DNA of 64,000 bases from Bryoerythrophyllum caledonicum (GCA_963971425.1 OZ020514.1:41143158-41207157); one strand, 5' to 3'; positions 14,801-27,600 are shown, counted from the first letter of the stretch. Made by a program: numbers and translations. The notes: generated by a model not told the origin, from the letters alone.

Positions 14801-17800
14801 GTTGTTTAGCAACATTTAGGGCACTTTTGATTAATTTGGATGGGATGGAGTGGAAGGTTTTGAAGTCCTCATTATTCATGATGTATGTGCAGTTTGGAAG
14901 AGTGATTTGTTTTAGTTCAAAAATATTTTTTGAGAGGAGTTTTTGTGAAAGTTTTTGGGAAAGTTGGGCATTAAGTGTGTTATGATTTTGTGTTTCTTGA
15001 CGCCATATTACTTCTATTGATGTTTAATGAAGGATGAAATCTGGAAGCGTGCTCTTAAGGTGAATTTTAGCTATATGTTTTAATAGGAAGAGTGTACGTT
15101 TTATTGGTGATCTTATACAATCTGTTTTTTTAATTCTAGGTATGTTTTCGACACCACCATATTGAGCAAGAACGTAGTGAGTTAATCCTTTATATATTTT
15201 TCCGAGCCTTCCTTTGTCATTTAGGGCATTTTGTAATTGTTCCCCTATACATAGTAAATATGCATTTTTGAGGGAGAAAGCCTCAAGTCCAAGTAGGTTG
15301 TGTGAGAGTTGGATTATTGCGTTTGACATGCATTCTGGCATACGACAAATGATTTTTTGTATTGCTATAATTTTTTTATCAAGTTTTTTGATCGCTGGCA
15401 TAGAGTATGGTACAATATAGAAGCTGTATGCTACTCCTGGGCGTATTACGGTGTCAACCATTTTAATTTTTTGTTTCATGCTGGCCGGCCATGTTGTTAA
15501 TTCTTTGCATTGTTTAGTGAGTTTTGTGGTTGTCGTATGAATTTGGATTTTCCATTTTAGGGAGGGGACAAGGTTTGTGCCTAAGTATACGTATGATTTA
15601 TTTTGGTGTAGTATGGGGATTGGTTGGCTACGGTAGTTTATGTTAGAAGCCTACATTAGGGCTTTGAATGTAGTTGGGTTCATTTTGGATTTGTTTGGAC
15701 ATCTAGTAGCCGTGCATTTTGAGACGCCTACGTCCATACCAGTCCAATTACAATATCTATTGATTTTATCAATTTGTGTTTGTATTGATTTTATTTTGTT
15801 AGTTATAGTGGCAAGGTCATTGGCGTAGGCGGCGGAGTTTATGGTGATTTGTGATGTACCAAAAGTGTATCCATTATTGCCGCGCTCTAGCCATCTAAGT
15901 AGTGGTTCTAAGAATATGATGAATAGGTATGGGCTAAGGGTGTCCTCTTGTATTGTTCCTCTATAAATGGGGATGGGTTTGGTTTTGTTGAAGTGTTCAC
16001 CGATGTAGTAGGTAGATAATTGGGAATATATATTTCCGATTAGTACGCTTGCATCTTTTTAGTATCCGATATCAGTCATTATTGCTAGTAGTCGAGCGTG
16101 GTCTATAGAGCCAAAGGCGTTTTTGAAGTCAACATATAAAATAAATATATCTTGGTTTGTGAATCGTACGTCTTCTAGTGCCGCTATTATAGTTTGTATT
16201 TGTGTAGAAGTACTTCTTTCTGCTCTAAAGCCTTCTTGACTATCATGTAGGATTTTGAACTTTTCGCCGTATGAGGATAGTATTGAGGTGAGAAAACTGG
16301 TGTATAGTTTAAAGATTGTGTTAGCTAATGCTATTGGTCTATGATTTGATAGTATTGAAAGATCTTTTTTTTTGTACAGTAGAATTGTTGCACTTGTTTT
16401 TCATGAGGCTGGTATTTGTTTTTGTTTGTAGCAATGGGAGAAGAATAGAAATATTAATTTGTAAAATCTTGGGGGCATGTTTTTTAACATTGGATTTGGT
16501 ATGCGGTCTCGTCCTGAGGCTTTGATATTTCCGAGGTTGCGTATACATGTATCATATATGGCTCTATTGAAGTATGTGTGTAATGGGGTTTCTGGTTCGC
16601 CTCGTTTGTCTAGGGTAAAACCGTCTAGATCATGCCATGGGTATTGGTGTACTGCACATAAATATTTGATTGGGTGTTGTATTTGGTAGTTGCATGTTGG
16701 TACCATGGGTCTATTATTTTTTGTTTCTTGTTTGAATATTTCGTTTGCAATGTCTTCGAGACTAGTTAGAATGTTATTATATTGGTCAATGATTCAATCA
16801 AGTGGTGGGGATTCAAAGTTTTTAAAAACTTTTTTATTTATTTTCTCAGGGCTAGTTTCATATAGTTGTCTGTATTTTGAGATGGCTTTTTTAATATTAT
16901 CTTTTGAGTACTTTGTAGTTATTTTCCGTGCTTGTATATTGGCATTTTTTGCAATTAGTGCAATGTCTTTTATCCATGTATCATGGGGTAGGTCTAGGGA
17001 GGTGGGGCAGGAATTTGGATATTTTGTAAAGTTAGTAATTCGTTGTATATGGGATGGTTATGCCATTGTGGATTATTTTTTACGGTTCTAATTGTTTTAC
17101 GTATTATATGGTATATAGCTAGGTGTTGTTTCCATATTTTTGAGAGTTTTCGGGGTAAATAGCCGCCTTGTTGTATTGTACGGTTTGTCATTTGAGGTAT
17201 TGGTTGGGCTTTACAAGTTTGTTCCAATGTATTAGAGATATTGTTGATAATTGTATCTAGGGTGTGGCATGTTTCATGCCATTGTATATGAGAGAATTGG
17301 TTGTTATTTTCAAGGATGTTTATAAGAGCATCAATTGATATTGAATTTTCTTCAAAGAACTTTGTGTTGAATTTTTCTAAGTTATCTTTTGGAATGGGAT
17401 TGAGTATGCATTTTGTGGTATTGTGTGTGATTGTAAGGGTATGACTTATTAATATGTTATTTGGGATGTTGAGTTGTATAGGCGAGTGGTCTGAGTTGAG
17501 AATAATGTCTTTGTTTGTTGTGGAAGTGTATTGTGTACTATTATTTATATTTATATAGAAGCCGTCTATTAGGCTCCAATCATTATAGTTGTAGCCGCCT
17601 TGTCTGGAGTATTGTGTATTAGTGTTTATGTAAGGTGAAATTTAGGTTTTCTATGAAGTGGCGCCATTGATAGTTTATGGTTTGAGGGGGGGTGTTATGA
17701 TTTCTGTTTTGTCTACCAATTAATTCTATGTCTCTATTGAAATCTCCGCACAACAAGGACGTATGATTAGGGTTTTGATTTATTTGCGATGTAATATTGT

Positions 17801-18867
17801 TTTGTATATCTATAATAAATCTAGTATCTTCAGGGTGAGATGGCATATATATGTGAAAGATTATCCATGGCTGCAATGGTTGATTAGTAATTCTAATTGT
17901 TTGAAGATAGGGGAATATGTGCATTGGGGTAGGAATTTTTTTGATGTTGCCCGGGTAGGCATATTTTTTGTGTATTAGTGTAAGAAGGCCACCTCGGCCT
18001 GGCGTATATGGTCTCCTTTGTTAGATGCATCTTGTTAGTGCATGTGTGTTATTAAGAATAAGTTTATAGTCATGGAATATGTTTTGTATGTATTTGATAG
18101 ATTTTGTGGCGTATATTTTTGTTTCTTGAATGACTATGAGGGCCAATGGTGTTTCTGCATGTGTGGTTAAAGTTTGTAAGCTAGGGAGAGCAGTGTTTAG
18201 AGATAATGCATTCCATGTAATGATGTTTTTATGTTCGTTATTTGTATTAATGATTTGGTTCTTTGGGGGAGGGGAAGAGAGGGAGGGGGTGGATGTGAAT
18301 ATTTTGCTATGGGTCAAAACATTTTAGTGTTTCGTTAATTAAATTATTAGGGAGGTAGGGGAATTTTTGTTTTATTGTGTTGCTTGAGGGTGGTGTAGTT
18401 TGGCTATGTACAAAGTTGTATAGTTCTTTATGTATTGAGTTCCCGTGGTTTATAATACTTTGGTTTTCTTCCATAAATTTTGTATATGGGTGTGGATTGT
18501 GGACATGTCTTTCAGGTGGATTTTGTAAGTTTGATAGTGTTTATAATAGTGTGTTTGTCCATGTGGTTATATTCGGGTTTTGAGGGTTTAGAAGATGGTT
18601 GCATTCTTCTATATTTGGGTGGGTGGTAATTACTAGGGCATATAAGATGTGTGTTGGTGGATGTGTGTTTTTTTGTTGTATATATTGGGCAATATATGGG
18701 TTTATATTATTGTGTGAGTGATGTAGTGCGTGTGTGGTTTTTAAGAGTGGTGCAAACGTGTGAGCGATGTGTTTGTATTCTGGTTGTAGTTTTATGGTAT
18801 TAGGTATAAAGTATATTTTGCCGTTTCTCTTATGTGGTGTAGGATGGTTGTTTAGTATGTTAGGCAT
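11860..18867 (-). pseudogene. LINE ORF2: endonuclease, reverse transcriptase, RNase H
   Basis: ORF2 would nick target DNA and reverse-transcribe the element RNA. Endonuclease signals are VIQETKI (about 18.12 kb), CGDFNRD (about 17.74 kb) and SDHSPI (about 17.49 kb). RT signals are SGRDRIPNPML (about 16.5 kb), FILYVDFKNAFGSIDH (about 16.13 kb), TLSPYLF (about 15.93 kb) and AYANDLATI (about 15.83 kb), where YANDL stands in for the usual F/YADDL. RNase H spans about 13.33-12.88 kb, with YTDGFF, RAELMAI, IFTD and VRAHANIDGNEQADKLAKEG. A further 330 or so residues rich in Cys and His (CTCETQRCHCHARL) end at the stop at 11860. Frames switch several times and in-frame stops occur, for example TGA where TRP is expected after PAS near 16.4 kb. 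The protein is not producible as it stands. Confidence 0.85.
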
Positions 18868-19783
18868 TGGTCCCGGGTGTGTTTCTATGTCTCCGCCTAG
18901 AAGTATTAGAAGTTTTATGTGTTTAGGTTTGTGTTTTAGAATTCTTGTTTTTTGTGTGATGTTCTGGGGTTTTTTGATGTTCTTGAGGTTATGTTTGTTT
19001 GGAGGTATGTGTGTGTCTTTATTTGGGTGGTTTGTTTTGTTTGTAGTTGTGATTATGGTGCATGTATGAATAATTAATATGTAATGAGTTTTGGGTGTTT
19101 TTGTTTTTTTATTGGTGTGTGGGGTTGTATTTTCCCTTGTAATTATGGTGTTAATTTTATTTTTGTTGTATATTTTTTGTGTGGTTATTTGTTTAAGTGT
19201 GTGTCTACATATTTTTTTGTGTATTTTTTGTTTGTCTCTGTTCGTTTTTTTGATGATTTGTGTATATGTGTATGTGTGTTTGTGTTTAGGTATGCGTGTA
19301 TGTGCGCGTATGTTTTATTTTGTATTTTTGTGTATGTTTGTTTGTTGTTTTTTTTCTTATTTGTTTGTGTATTTATGTTTATATTTATTGGTGTATGTAT
19401 TTTAGTATTGTATATATGTGTGTATGTATGTGTGTATGTATGTGTATAAATTTATGTATTTGGTATTTGGTATTTGGTATGATGGTTGGTATAGTAGTTG
19501 GGGTGGTATTTGATATAGTACTCGTATTTTGTATAAAAGAAGTAGTCTTTAATACATGTTTGGTAGATGGTATAGTAGTTGGGTATTATGTAAGTGTACG
19601 CATAGTGTAAAATGTATTTAGTACTTGTATAATAGATCGTACAATGTATAGCTATAAAGTATGTTGGAGCTACTACGTATATAGTACTAGTGAGAATGAG
19701 GTATTTATCTAGGATAGAATACCATGTGTAAAGAGTAATGAGTATTAGATGGTAATTATGCATTACCTTGAGGTCTTCAGTCT
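18868..19783 (-). repeat. CA/TG-rich low-complexity spacer between LINE ORF1 and ORF2
   Basis: The plus strand is almost entirely T and G with TGTG and TGTATG runs (densest at 19230-19450), so the LINE sense strand is CA-rich. It lies exactly between the end of ORF1 and the first frame of ORF2. Long frames here reflect the biased composition and I do not call them genes. Confidence 0.7.
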
Positions 19784-21379
19784 TTACATGTTTGGCGGCC
19801 TAGCTTTGAGTCTAGGTGGCATTCTTCCCTTCATGGCTTGGAATGCAAGTCTCGTGGCATTCATGGCTTTCTCCATCTTGTCTAGATTTTCCATCAAAGA
19901 GTTGTGTAGGGTGTCGGTGTACTTCTTGCTTTCTTCTATCATTTTTTTGATGTTTTCCTCCAAGGCTTCCTTCAACTCTTTTTTGGTGATGGCGGTGGGG
20001 GCATCTTGTATTTTGAAGGTTGCAACAGTGTTGACCATGGCGGCATTGATGTCGTTGAACCCGAAGGCGTTGATTTGCTCCTCCGTGGGGGGTTGTGTGC
20101 CTTCTAAGCTCTTCCAATGTGGGGTGAAGTCCACATAATTGTCTCCAATGTCAAAGTGCTTCCTGACAAATTGCTTGTATACAATTGGGTTAGCACATTC
20201 CACGTTAGCTTTGCCATTATACCTACCACCAATTTCTTTATGGAACCATATGGACTTAACGTTATTAACTCCCATGATTTTTTCGATGGCATTAGTGACA
20301 TCTCGCACATTCATGAGAAGAGGTAAAGGAGAGAGGGTGAGAGATATGGCATCTTTCTTAGCTTTGGTTTCGAGAGTCATGCAACCACCGGTGTATGTCT
20401 TCCTTGCCTTGATGCCCTCGTGATGAATGGTGATGTGTTGAAGTTGTATCTTGGAGGCTTGTAGAGGAGTAGTGGCAGCAATGAAGGCATAGGGGTCTTC
20501 TTTCACCTTAGACACCTCCGTGATCTTATAATCTTGGCCTCTTGAAACTATTGATGAGGATGTCCTTGAAGAGTTGGTGGGAGGAGATACCTATCAATGT
20601 ATCGCTTCTCACTTGCACGGAAAGGTTAGAACGTTAGCAACTTGGGGGTAAGCTTTACATACTTTTCCAATTGTGTTTTGATTGTCTATGGAAAGAATGA
20701 AAGGCCTAATGCCTTTTAACATCATGAGAGCATCGGTTTCGGGGTTAAGGAGATGTAATTTGAACATTCCGGTCCATACACCCTTTTGCCCACTCCTCTT
20801 GACACTATGACAATGAATATAGATAGGATCCATATTACCATCTCATAGTTTAATGTCCATGATTTCAAGCATATGGATTATCATTTTATAAACATCATCA
20901 TGCAATAAAATGGAGGAAGGGGGTTCAAACTAGATAGCTACATGAAAGCCATTTGCAAAACCTGTGGAACCATTGACTTTGGTGTTGTGGGGAATCTGGG
21001 TGATGTTGTAGTGTTGTTCCTCGCTTCCTGGTCTTGCAATGGGGTAGTAGAGTTGGGGTATCCTTGGGTAAGCCACCTTTGATATCTTGAACTCCTTTGC
21101 CTCATGCTCCTGGAATCCTCTGGTCATCATATCTTCCACTTTGTCATCATAGAGGAGTTCTCCCACTCCTTCAATTGCGAGGCGTTCCATGTCTTCAAAA
21201 CCTAGCCAAAACTTGAGGAACATGGTTAGTGAGTTGAAGGGTGGGGATTGACTTACCTCTTCAAGGGTGCTTCTACTCTTCTTGGTGCTGCTTGTGTCCA
21301 TCTCCATGTTTTTTCTTGTTCTTTTCTCTTTCAAGTTTGGGGCATTGCTTGTCCCTTCACCATCTATATCCATAAGCAC
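19784..21379 (-). pseudogene. LINE ORF1, interrupted by in-frame stops
   Basis: Three open stretches (21379-20930, 20833-20609, 20515-19784) lie in the same frame and together would give about 530 residues. The breaks between them include KEAIH followed by two adjacent stops, positions at which CGA and CAG codons would restore sense by C-to-T reversal. The N-terminus is Lys- and Ser-rich. The middle contains a conserved-looking hydrophobic region (VWTGMFKLHLLNPE). The C-terminus (KELKEALEENIKKMIEESKK) is predicted coiled coil by heptad pattern. By position it is the nucleic-acid-binding ORF1 protein, though I did not recognise a standard gag-type zinc knuckle. Confidence 0.65.
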
Positions 21380-21479
21380 ATCAAACTAGAGGTTACGTTT
21401 TGTGTTAGACGTGGTGTTAGCTTATTTGTTTTCTTAGTTTCTTTAGCACTTAGCTACTAACAAAAATGAAGAGAGGTGG

Positions 21480-22575
21480 GAACGTACCTGGTTGGTGAGG
21501 CTTACCTGGACCACTTGTGGAGGGAGGAGGTCGTTAGGTGAGTCGCAAGGTCTGAGGGGATTTAGGGCCAAGGAGGGTCTTTCGCTGGTGAGAAAGGTCG
21601 TCAAGCTGGGAAACGTTGAGCTGGAAGGTCGTTAAGTTGGAAGACGTTTGAACTGGGAGGTCGCAGGACCAGGGTGGGTTCTGATTCGAGGGAGGCTTTT
21701 GTGTTGGGGAAGGTCTTTCGCCGGTTTGCTAGGTCGTTGGCTGTTGTTTGCTGTGTTGCTGGCTATCGTGTAGGGTCGCTGGCTATCATGTAGGGTCGCT
21801 GGCTATCGTGTAGGATGGCTAGCTTGGAAGCAAGTTGCTTGGTCCGGCTTCATACATATGACGTGTTTGGGTTGTGTTCTTTGAGACGTGCTCCTTGCTG
21901 CTTGAGGGTGTTTTGTTGTTGCTCGTGCCTTGCTGCTTCTGCGTCTTGTAGCGCGCCTCTTGTTGCTTGAGCACGTTGTGCTACCGCTGCAGTTGTACCG
22001 ATTCGTTATGCTCCTACTTGAGGTGGGTGTTGTCTGCTAGGTCTCGACTGCGGGTCTGTATGTCTTGTAGCGCACGTCTTGCTGCTTGTATGTGTTGTTT
22101 TGCCGCTGTTGTTGAGTCAACTCCTTATGCTTGTGCTTGAGGTGGGTGCTGCTTGTTGGGTCTGGGTCTCCAAGCCTGTAGGTCTTGTAGCGCGCGCCTT
22201 GTTTGATGTATGCGTTTGTGTTGCAGGTGCTGATGAGTCGGCTCCGTGTGCTCTTGTTTTAGGTGGGTGTTGTTGGTTGTGTATGGGTCGCCGGGTCTGT
22301 AGATCCTGTAGCGCGCATCTCTAGCTTGTATACGTTGTGATGCTGTTGCCCTTAAGTCGACTTTGTGTACTCTTGCTTAAGGTGTGTTGTTTGCCAAGTC
22401 AGGGTCTCCGGGTCTGTAGGTCTTGTAGTGCAAGCCTCGCTGCCCGTATATATTGTATTGTCGCTACTGTTTGTGCCGACTCCATACGCTTGTGCTTAGA
22501 GTGGGTGCTGCTTGCTAGGTCTGGGTCTCCGGGGCTCGTGCTCAAGGTGGTGCTGCATGCTAGGTCTGGGTCTCT
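21480..22575 (-). repeat. Tandem monomers in the LINE 5' region
   Basis: The word TCTTGTAGCGC or a one-base variant recurs at 21944, 22063, 22183, 22304 and 22421, giving a period of 117-121 bp. Each unit also carries GGTGGGTGCTGCTTGCTAGG-like and CTTGAGGTGGGT-like blocks. A sixth, shorter unit ends near 22575. A separate 20-bp repeat (GGCTATCGTGTAGGGTCGCT) occurs three times at 21756-21820. The array sits just upstream of ORF1 in LINE orientation, the place where monomeric promoters occur in some L1 families, so a promoter role is a reasonable inference. Confidence 0.65.
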
Positions 22576-23755
22576 AGGACTGGTTAGGCTGTCAGGTCAA
22601 CTCTTGTTGTTCTAGGTCGTCTGTTGATCGTTTGGTCTTCTGATGATCTTCTGGTGCGGGTCGTATTCTGTTGGTCGTCTTGCTTCTTCATTTGTTCCGG
22701 TGATGACTGTTGTAGTTGGGTTGTTGCTACCGATGCTGGCTCCCCTATAGTGAATAATAATGTTGCGTGTTCTTCTGCAGGTGGTGGTTGATCTTGTCAT
22801 TTGTGTTGTGGGATGCGCTGCCGCGAGTTGTTGTGCTGTGATGGTTTGTAGACTTGCAAGATTCAAGAAAAATTCTGCAGTGCTTCCGCACTCTATTGTG
22901 TGTGGAGAGAAAATTCTATGTGTGCACAAGTTTACTGAGAACTAGGTTAGGTTAGGCTATTACTATAACTACTGTTGGTCTATATTATTTGTTAAGTTAT
23001 ATCAATAAGAAGATTGCATTACCAAGGGTGTTGGTTACTAGTATGTGAGCTCTAGATCTAATGCAGTTAACAAAGAAGAATGATGAGTGAGTGTTTAGGT
23101 AAGCTTACTGAGATGGTTGCTTTGCTTGTTGTGTGCGCTTGTTGCCGCTGCTGTGGTGCTCTCCAAAGTTGTGGGTGCGATTGTTGTTGCTGATGGCCTT
23201 GTCTTGCAATATTGTAAATGGATTTCTAGGTTTAGGGAGGTGTGGCGACTATCAGAGAAGACTGCAGATCCAATATCTAGGGTTTTAGATCTAGGATAGA
23301 TCTTGTGATAGGAGGTTGATCTAGATCTATGTGCCAACACATGCTCCCAAGCTTCTCAGTAAACGCACTTCATAGATCTAAAACATTGTCTCCCATTCAC
23401 TCCTCAAACCCTAGACCTAAGAATTTGTGAGCTCATTCCCATCATGTTCTACTTCCTAGCCTCTCTTTTCCTTCAAAACAAAGATATGTGCTGAACTCAC
23501 AACAAGGTCAACCACTTCTTGGTGTCCACAATCACGTTTAAGAAGCGAAGTCTCACCTCCCCTCACCAGAAATTTCGGAGCTCACTCACTCTTCAATTAT
23601 TGCAATTCCACTAAAGTACCTACGAAGTAAACATATTAGTACTTCGAGCAGCTATAAAAATTTACAAAAAGTTCCTATTGACATTAAGAGTTTTCATACA
23701 TATACAAAGCATTTCCTTTCTTTAAGATGTCAATAAACAATTTTTGTTTGTAGAG
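22576..23755. other. Non-coding stretch between LINE monomers and gene C copy 1
   Basis: GT-rich sequence continues to about 23.2 kb and may belong to the LINE leader. A run around 23270-23330 is rich in AGATCTAG and related words. I see no gene. Frames here (22612-22929, 23095-23340) lack motifs. Confidence 0.4.
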
Positions 23756-25070
23756 AAAAATAGCACTCTGACTTGAGTGGGACAGCTAGACGCCATCTTT
23801 CGGAGCCTTATTGCTTGCGCCCTCTCAAGCGGCCATAAGTCAAACCCACATCCACTTCTAACCAATTAACTAACATTTTACACATATTTATTAGTTCTGC
23901 AACTTGCAAACTAGGTTAAATCAAAAGTAAGCAACATGCCTAGACGTGGCATTGCTCCAAAGGGGAAAGCCCCAAAAATGAATTGGGAAGAAACAAACAA
24001 TCCCAATTGTGTAGCTGAAGAGGGATGGCAAGATGAACCACAAACGATTAGACATGCACCACGTGCAATAAAATATGTGAAAATGACACACTTGATGAAA
24101 TTGTGACCTAGAGCCCAAGAAAAAATATCAAAGCCACGGCGGGAAGGTCTTGCCAGCAGTTGTCAAAGTTCTCATTTCACGCATCGCTATCATAAAGTAA
24201 CAATTGTTGTTGGTGTACGCAATGCAAGGCTGGAGATAATGATAAATTCAAACATGGCAATGGTTTGGGCTGGAATTGTATTGCACAAAGATGTGGATTA
24301 GCGCACCGTAGCAGGTTGTAACGTCAGCCTCTTAGATCCTTCCCAAAATTTTATAGACACTATTTGGGATCAAGCAAATGATTGTTGGCTTTCTTGGTCA
24401 AACCGACGATCTATTGAGAACTTTGTTAGAATTCAACAACGGCCCGCACACGCCGAAGAGTATCACGCCGAAGAGTATCACGCCGATAACTATGGAGACA
24501 ATTCGTGTCGCAACGATGAAAATTGACCCCCTTTTACATTTGGTCAACCAAGAGGAGGCTATTATTACAAAAGCGGTCAATACTGTACTTAGATCAACAC
24601 CTCTCGTACTCTTACGAGTTTACATACGAGGAATAGCTATAAAACGTACTAAAATCTTTGAAGTGAGGAGCCGCCACAAATTATATAAGATAATGCGCCT
24701 GTTACCTTTTATAAATATGGAAGAGCACGCACGGAAGTTACCATATGCCTTCACCTTCCTTTCAAAGAACTTGTGACAATTAAGAGGCAGAGTACGAGAG
24801 GCTAATGCGTGAGGCCACCATTCAAAGCCAACACAAATTTATCCGCAAACTTGAAGTTGATTTGCGCTTCATGGAAATGCAGTATAATTCATTGCATGAC
24901 ATATTTTCAGGTGGGCCACACTCAAGTAGGGCAGGGCCACGTCATAGATATGATAGCCCGTCTTTTATGTTGTCCGCCCATGGCGGATGCTTTCTATCTG
25001 CCGAAGAACTGCCAGAGTTAGTCCAATTGCAAACCTCAAACATACTGCCCAATCAAACACCCTGATAAAG
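23756..25070 (+). pseudogene. Decayed gene of unknown family C, copy 1
   Basis: From ATG 23936 the translation begins MPRRGIAPKGKAPKMNWEE, followed by YVKMTHLMKL, LASSCQSSHFTHRYHKVT, a TVAGCNVSLLD block, a Tyr/Asn-rich stretch and a C-terminal predicted coiled coil (QSQHKFIRKLEVDLRFMEMQ, about 24.82-24.88 kb). All blocks occur in the same order in copy 2 at 59113-58088, where the second block also has CTMC. Several stops (including TGA replacing the Trp of LWPRA) and frame changes show it is dead. The 5' leader (23760-23830) also matches the leader of copy 2. I do not recognise the family. It may be an element-borne accessory protein or a host family. Confidence 0.55.
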
Positions 25071-25074
25071 TTCC

Positions 25075-25520
25075 CCCTATCGAACGGCCGGGACTGACTG
25101 CCTCATAGACGGCTCCGATTGACTGCGCGTCTGGCGCATGGCGTGGGCCACCTGCGTCGTAATCGAACAATGCCGATCGATCGACTCTCCATTTGGCAAT
25201 CGCCCTTGGCCGTTTGGCCCCCACGCCTTCTGGACGGCCATCAGGCCACCATCGCTTCAAACATGAGGAACTCCCCTCTTTTCCGGCATCTCCTCCATGC
25301 CGATGTCTTTGAACACCTTTCCAATTCAAAGACGCAGGCTGAGAGACGTTTTGCACTTTCCTTTCTCCATTCAAAAACATCACACGTGCAGTCTAAATAT
25401 GGAAATACATGCACATTAATTGTGGCCTTACAGACTGTCTTTTAAAATTGACGCTCATCTCGTTAAAATCCTTGGCATGCACATGGACATTCCATTCCAA
25501 ATATCCTATGCATGCAAAAA
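25075..25520 (+). promoter_or_regulatory. GC block related to the family C promoter block, displaced
   Basis: GC-rich DNA with CGGACGGCC-like words, CTGGACGGCCATCAGG, ACACGTGCA and GCATTAATTGT-like blocks. The same words appear in the same plus-strand order at 59.4-59.65 kb. There the block lies upstream of the (minus-strand) family C gene; here it lies downstream of a plus-strand copy. It therefore no longer faces the gene as a promoter would. Confidence 0.45.
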
Positions 25521-27600
25521 AATATAAAGAATAGAATATCAATTTAAAGTTTTATAGAAATATAAACATTGCAGAGGACCAACCCCATAGGGTTTGCTCT
25601 TCTTCTTTTCCCTCCAACAGTACAGGTTCGCCTTCATTTGTGTCCAAAAAAATAGGGGAAGAAAAATAAAAAGGTCTTATACGAGCTAAATAAAACACAT
25701 ATAATGTTTGATGTTATGAAGGAAAAAAGCTTGCAATTCATGGAGGTGACATTTGCAATTTTGCACTTCTAATTTCCAAATAATCATTTTAAACAAAGTG
25801 TGGAAATAAAATCAAATAATGAGTTCCGTTGCATACATACATAGGTTCTATCCATGCTATATTAATTATATATATTTTTAGTATTTATTATATACTATGA
25901 CATGGAAAGTGGAATTCTTTCTAAAACAAATGCAATTGAATAGATGTGTGTGAGTGGAACCAAACATGTCCATTGGGTACAATATATATGTGGCCCGTGG
26001 GTCACGATTATATTTGATTTCCTATGTGAATATTAAGAGATTTTCTCAACAGATAAATCAGAAACCTACAGTGGATGGATCTATATAGCGATTGAATTCT
26101 TGAAATGTGAGAAGGAATATGTGCATGTTAAAATTTATAATGCATTTTTTTTAAACTTCTAGGGCCCTAAGCGCCCAAGGTATTCTCCCTGATGAACTAC
26201 TTCAATCTGCAACTATGATTATGCCGCAAATAAATTTGATTTTTATGTCTAATTTTGACACTCACCATAGGATATTATAATATAACTCAATGTGAAGGCA
26301 CCATTATATTTAGGCTGCAATCCACCGCATGGATTGAAATATTATAGCCGACTAAGTCAAGAGAACGGTTAATCTCTTTCCTTGTGTTGAGTGAATTAGC
26401 AAACTTTGACTTCAATTGGTATCTATTTCTTGCACTACAAGGTATAATTCTTAAATCATTGTCCTAACCCCTCCAAATCCAACTGATTTTAGAGGAATTT
26501 CTACTTAGTTGATAAAATCTTTAAGATTGCGAAGATGACCTTCTATGAAAACATCACTATAGGATCTCTTTCATAACTTATATGAGTTATGTGGTCATTT
26601 AAAAAAAAATTGATCGTAGGACTAAAATTAGAATTGCACTTCAAGTGAACAAGTTCACACCCATTCGGTACACTTGAGCATGTAGGGATTAAGCATGATG
26701 GTAGTTGCCAATATACTAATTTGTAGAAGTATAGATTTATAAAATCACGGGAAAAGACATGTATGCATGTCTATTGTATAATTACTGACATGATGGTCTT
26801 CAATCATTTCAATTCTCAAAGAAAACATTACAAGTATTTAGAAACAATAATTATAACTATATACGTATATTTATATGTGTTTGTATGTATATTGAAAAGC
26901 ATGTAAAATTTTGTAGGTCATAAATTTGCTTTGGGCTCATTTCCTAAGTGATATGCGTTTTCAATTGTCCATTGCTTTTTCAAATAGGTCTTGATTAAAA
27001 AAATTGAACTTATAAATGTGAAGGTGGAACCAAATATGTCCATTTTGCAATGATAAATATGTGGATCACGAAACTATTGAATTCCTAAAATATAAATTCT
27101 AAGAGAGATGAGAACATAGAATTCCTCAATCTGAAGGTGCATCTATATATCATAAATCGACATGAGCCATATATATAGAATATTGTGAATCCTTATGTTT
27201 GTTTTGGTTTGTGATAAGAGCTATGTAGCATGGGAACGAGGAAAATTTGGTTGGTAGATAATGGTATAAGGATATACACAATGCACATGCATGGCAATAA
27301 GCACATGGCACTAGGTGATGTTATGTGTGGTGTATAGAATATTTTATAAATTTGATATGCATTCTACTATATATATATATTTAATATCACCTTACGTTTT
27401 TGGAACATGATGAAACCATTATTATTATTGAAACTCTACTATGAGAATTATTATCTATATCCAAAAATCTAATATAAAATGGCCTTCAGGTTGATATCTA
27501 TAGAAATATTGGAGTTTTTTGTAATCACTTTATATTAGAATTTTTTTAGACAAATTTAGTTTCAATAAATAGTGTACAACCTTCCACCGCACAACAACTC
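25521..27600. other. AT-rich intergenic DNA
   Basis: No gene seen. A short part around 26330-26470 (CCACCGCATGGATTGAAATATTATAG, then CAAACTTTGACTTCAATTGG, given here as words) resembles the core of repeat R1. Confidence 0.5.

Larger units (their letters stand above)
11797..22600 (-). mobile_element. Non-LTR retrotransposon (APE-type LINE with RNase H), near full length
   Basis: Read on the minus strand the order is: about five 120-bp monomers (22575-21870), ORF1 (21379-19784), a CA-rich spacer of about 0.9 kb, and ORF2 (18867-11860) with apurinic endonuclease, reverse transcriptase, RNase H and a long C-terminal domain. The 3' end is lost in the gap, so the tail and target duplication cannot be seen. 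The 5' boundary is not sharp; I place it beyond the monomers. Both ORFs carry several stops and frameshifts, many explicable as C-to-T changes. A truncated relative lies at 54.64-55.96 kb. The sense strand of ORF2 is rich in A and C and poor in G. Confidence 0.85.

Noticed and set aside
18767-19610. Several long plus-strand frames rich in Val, Cys and Phe
   Set aside because: Antisense of the CA-rich LINE spacer and ORF2 N-terminus; composition artefact.
21756-22575. Proteins encoded in the monomer array (frames 22079-22324, 22337-22615)
   Set aside because: Frames follow the tandem repeat, give Cys/Leu/Val-rich text and lie antisense to the LINE leader.
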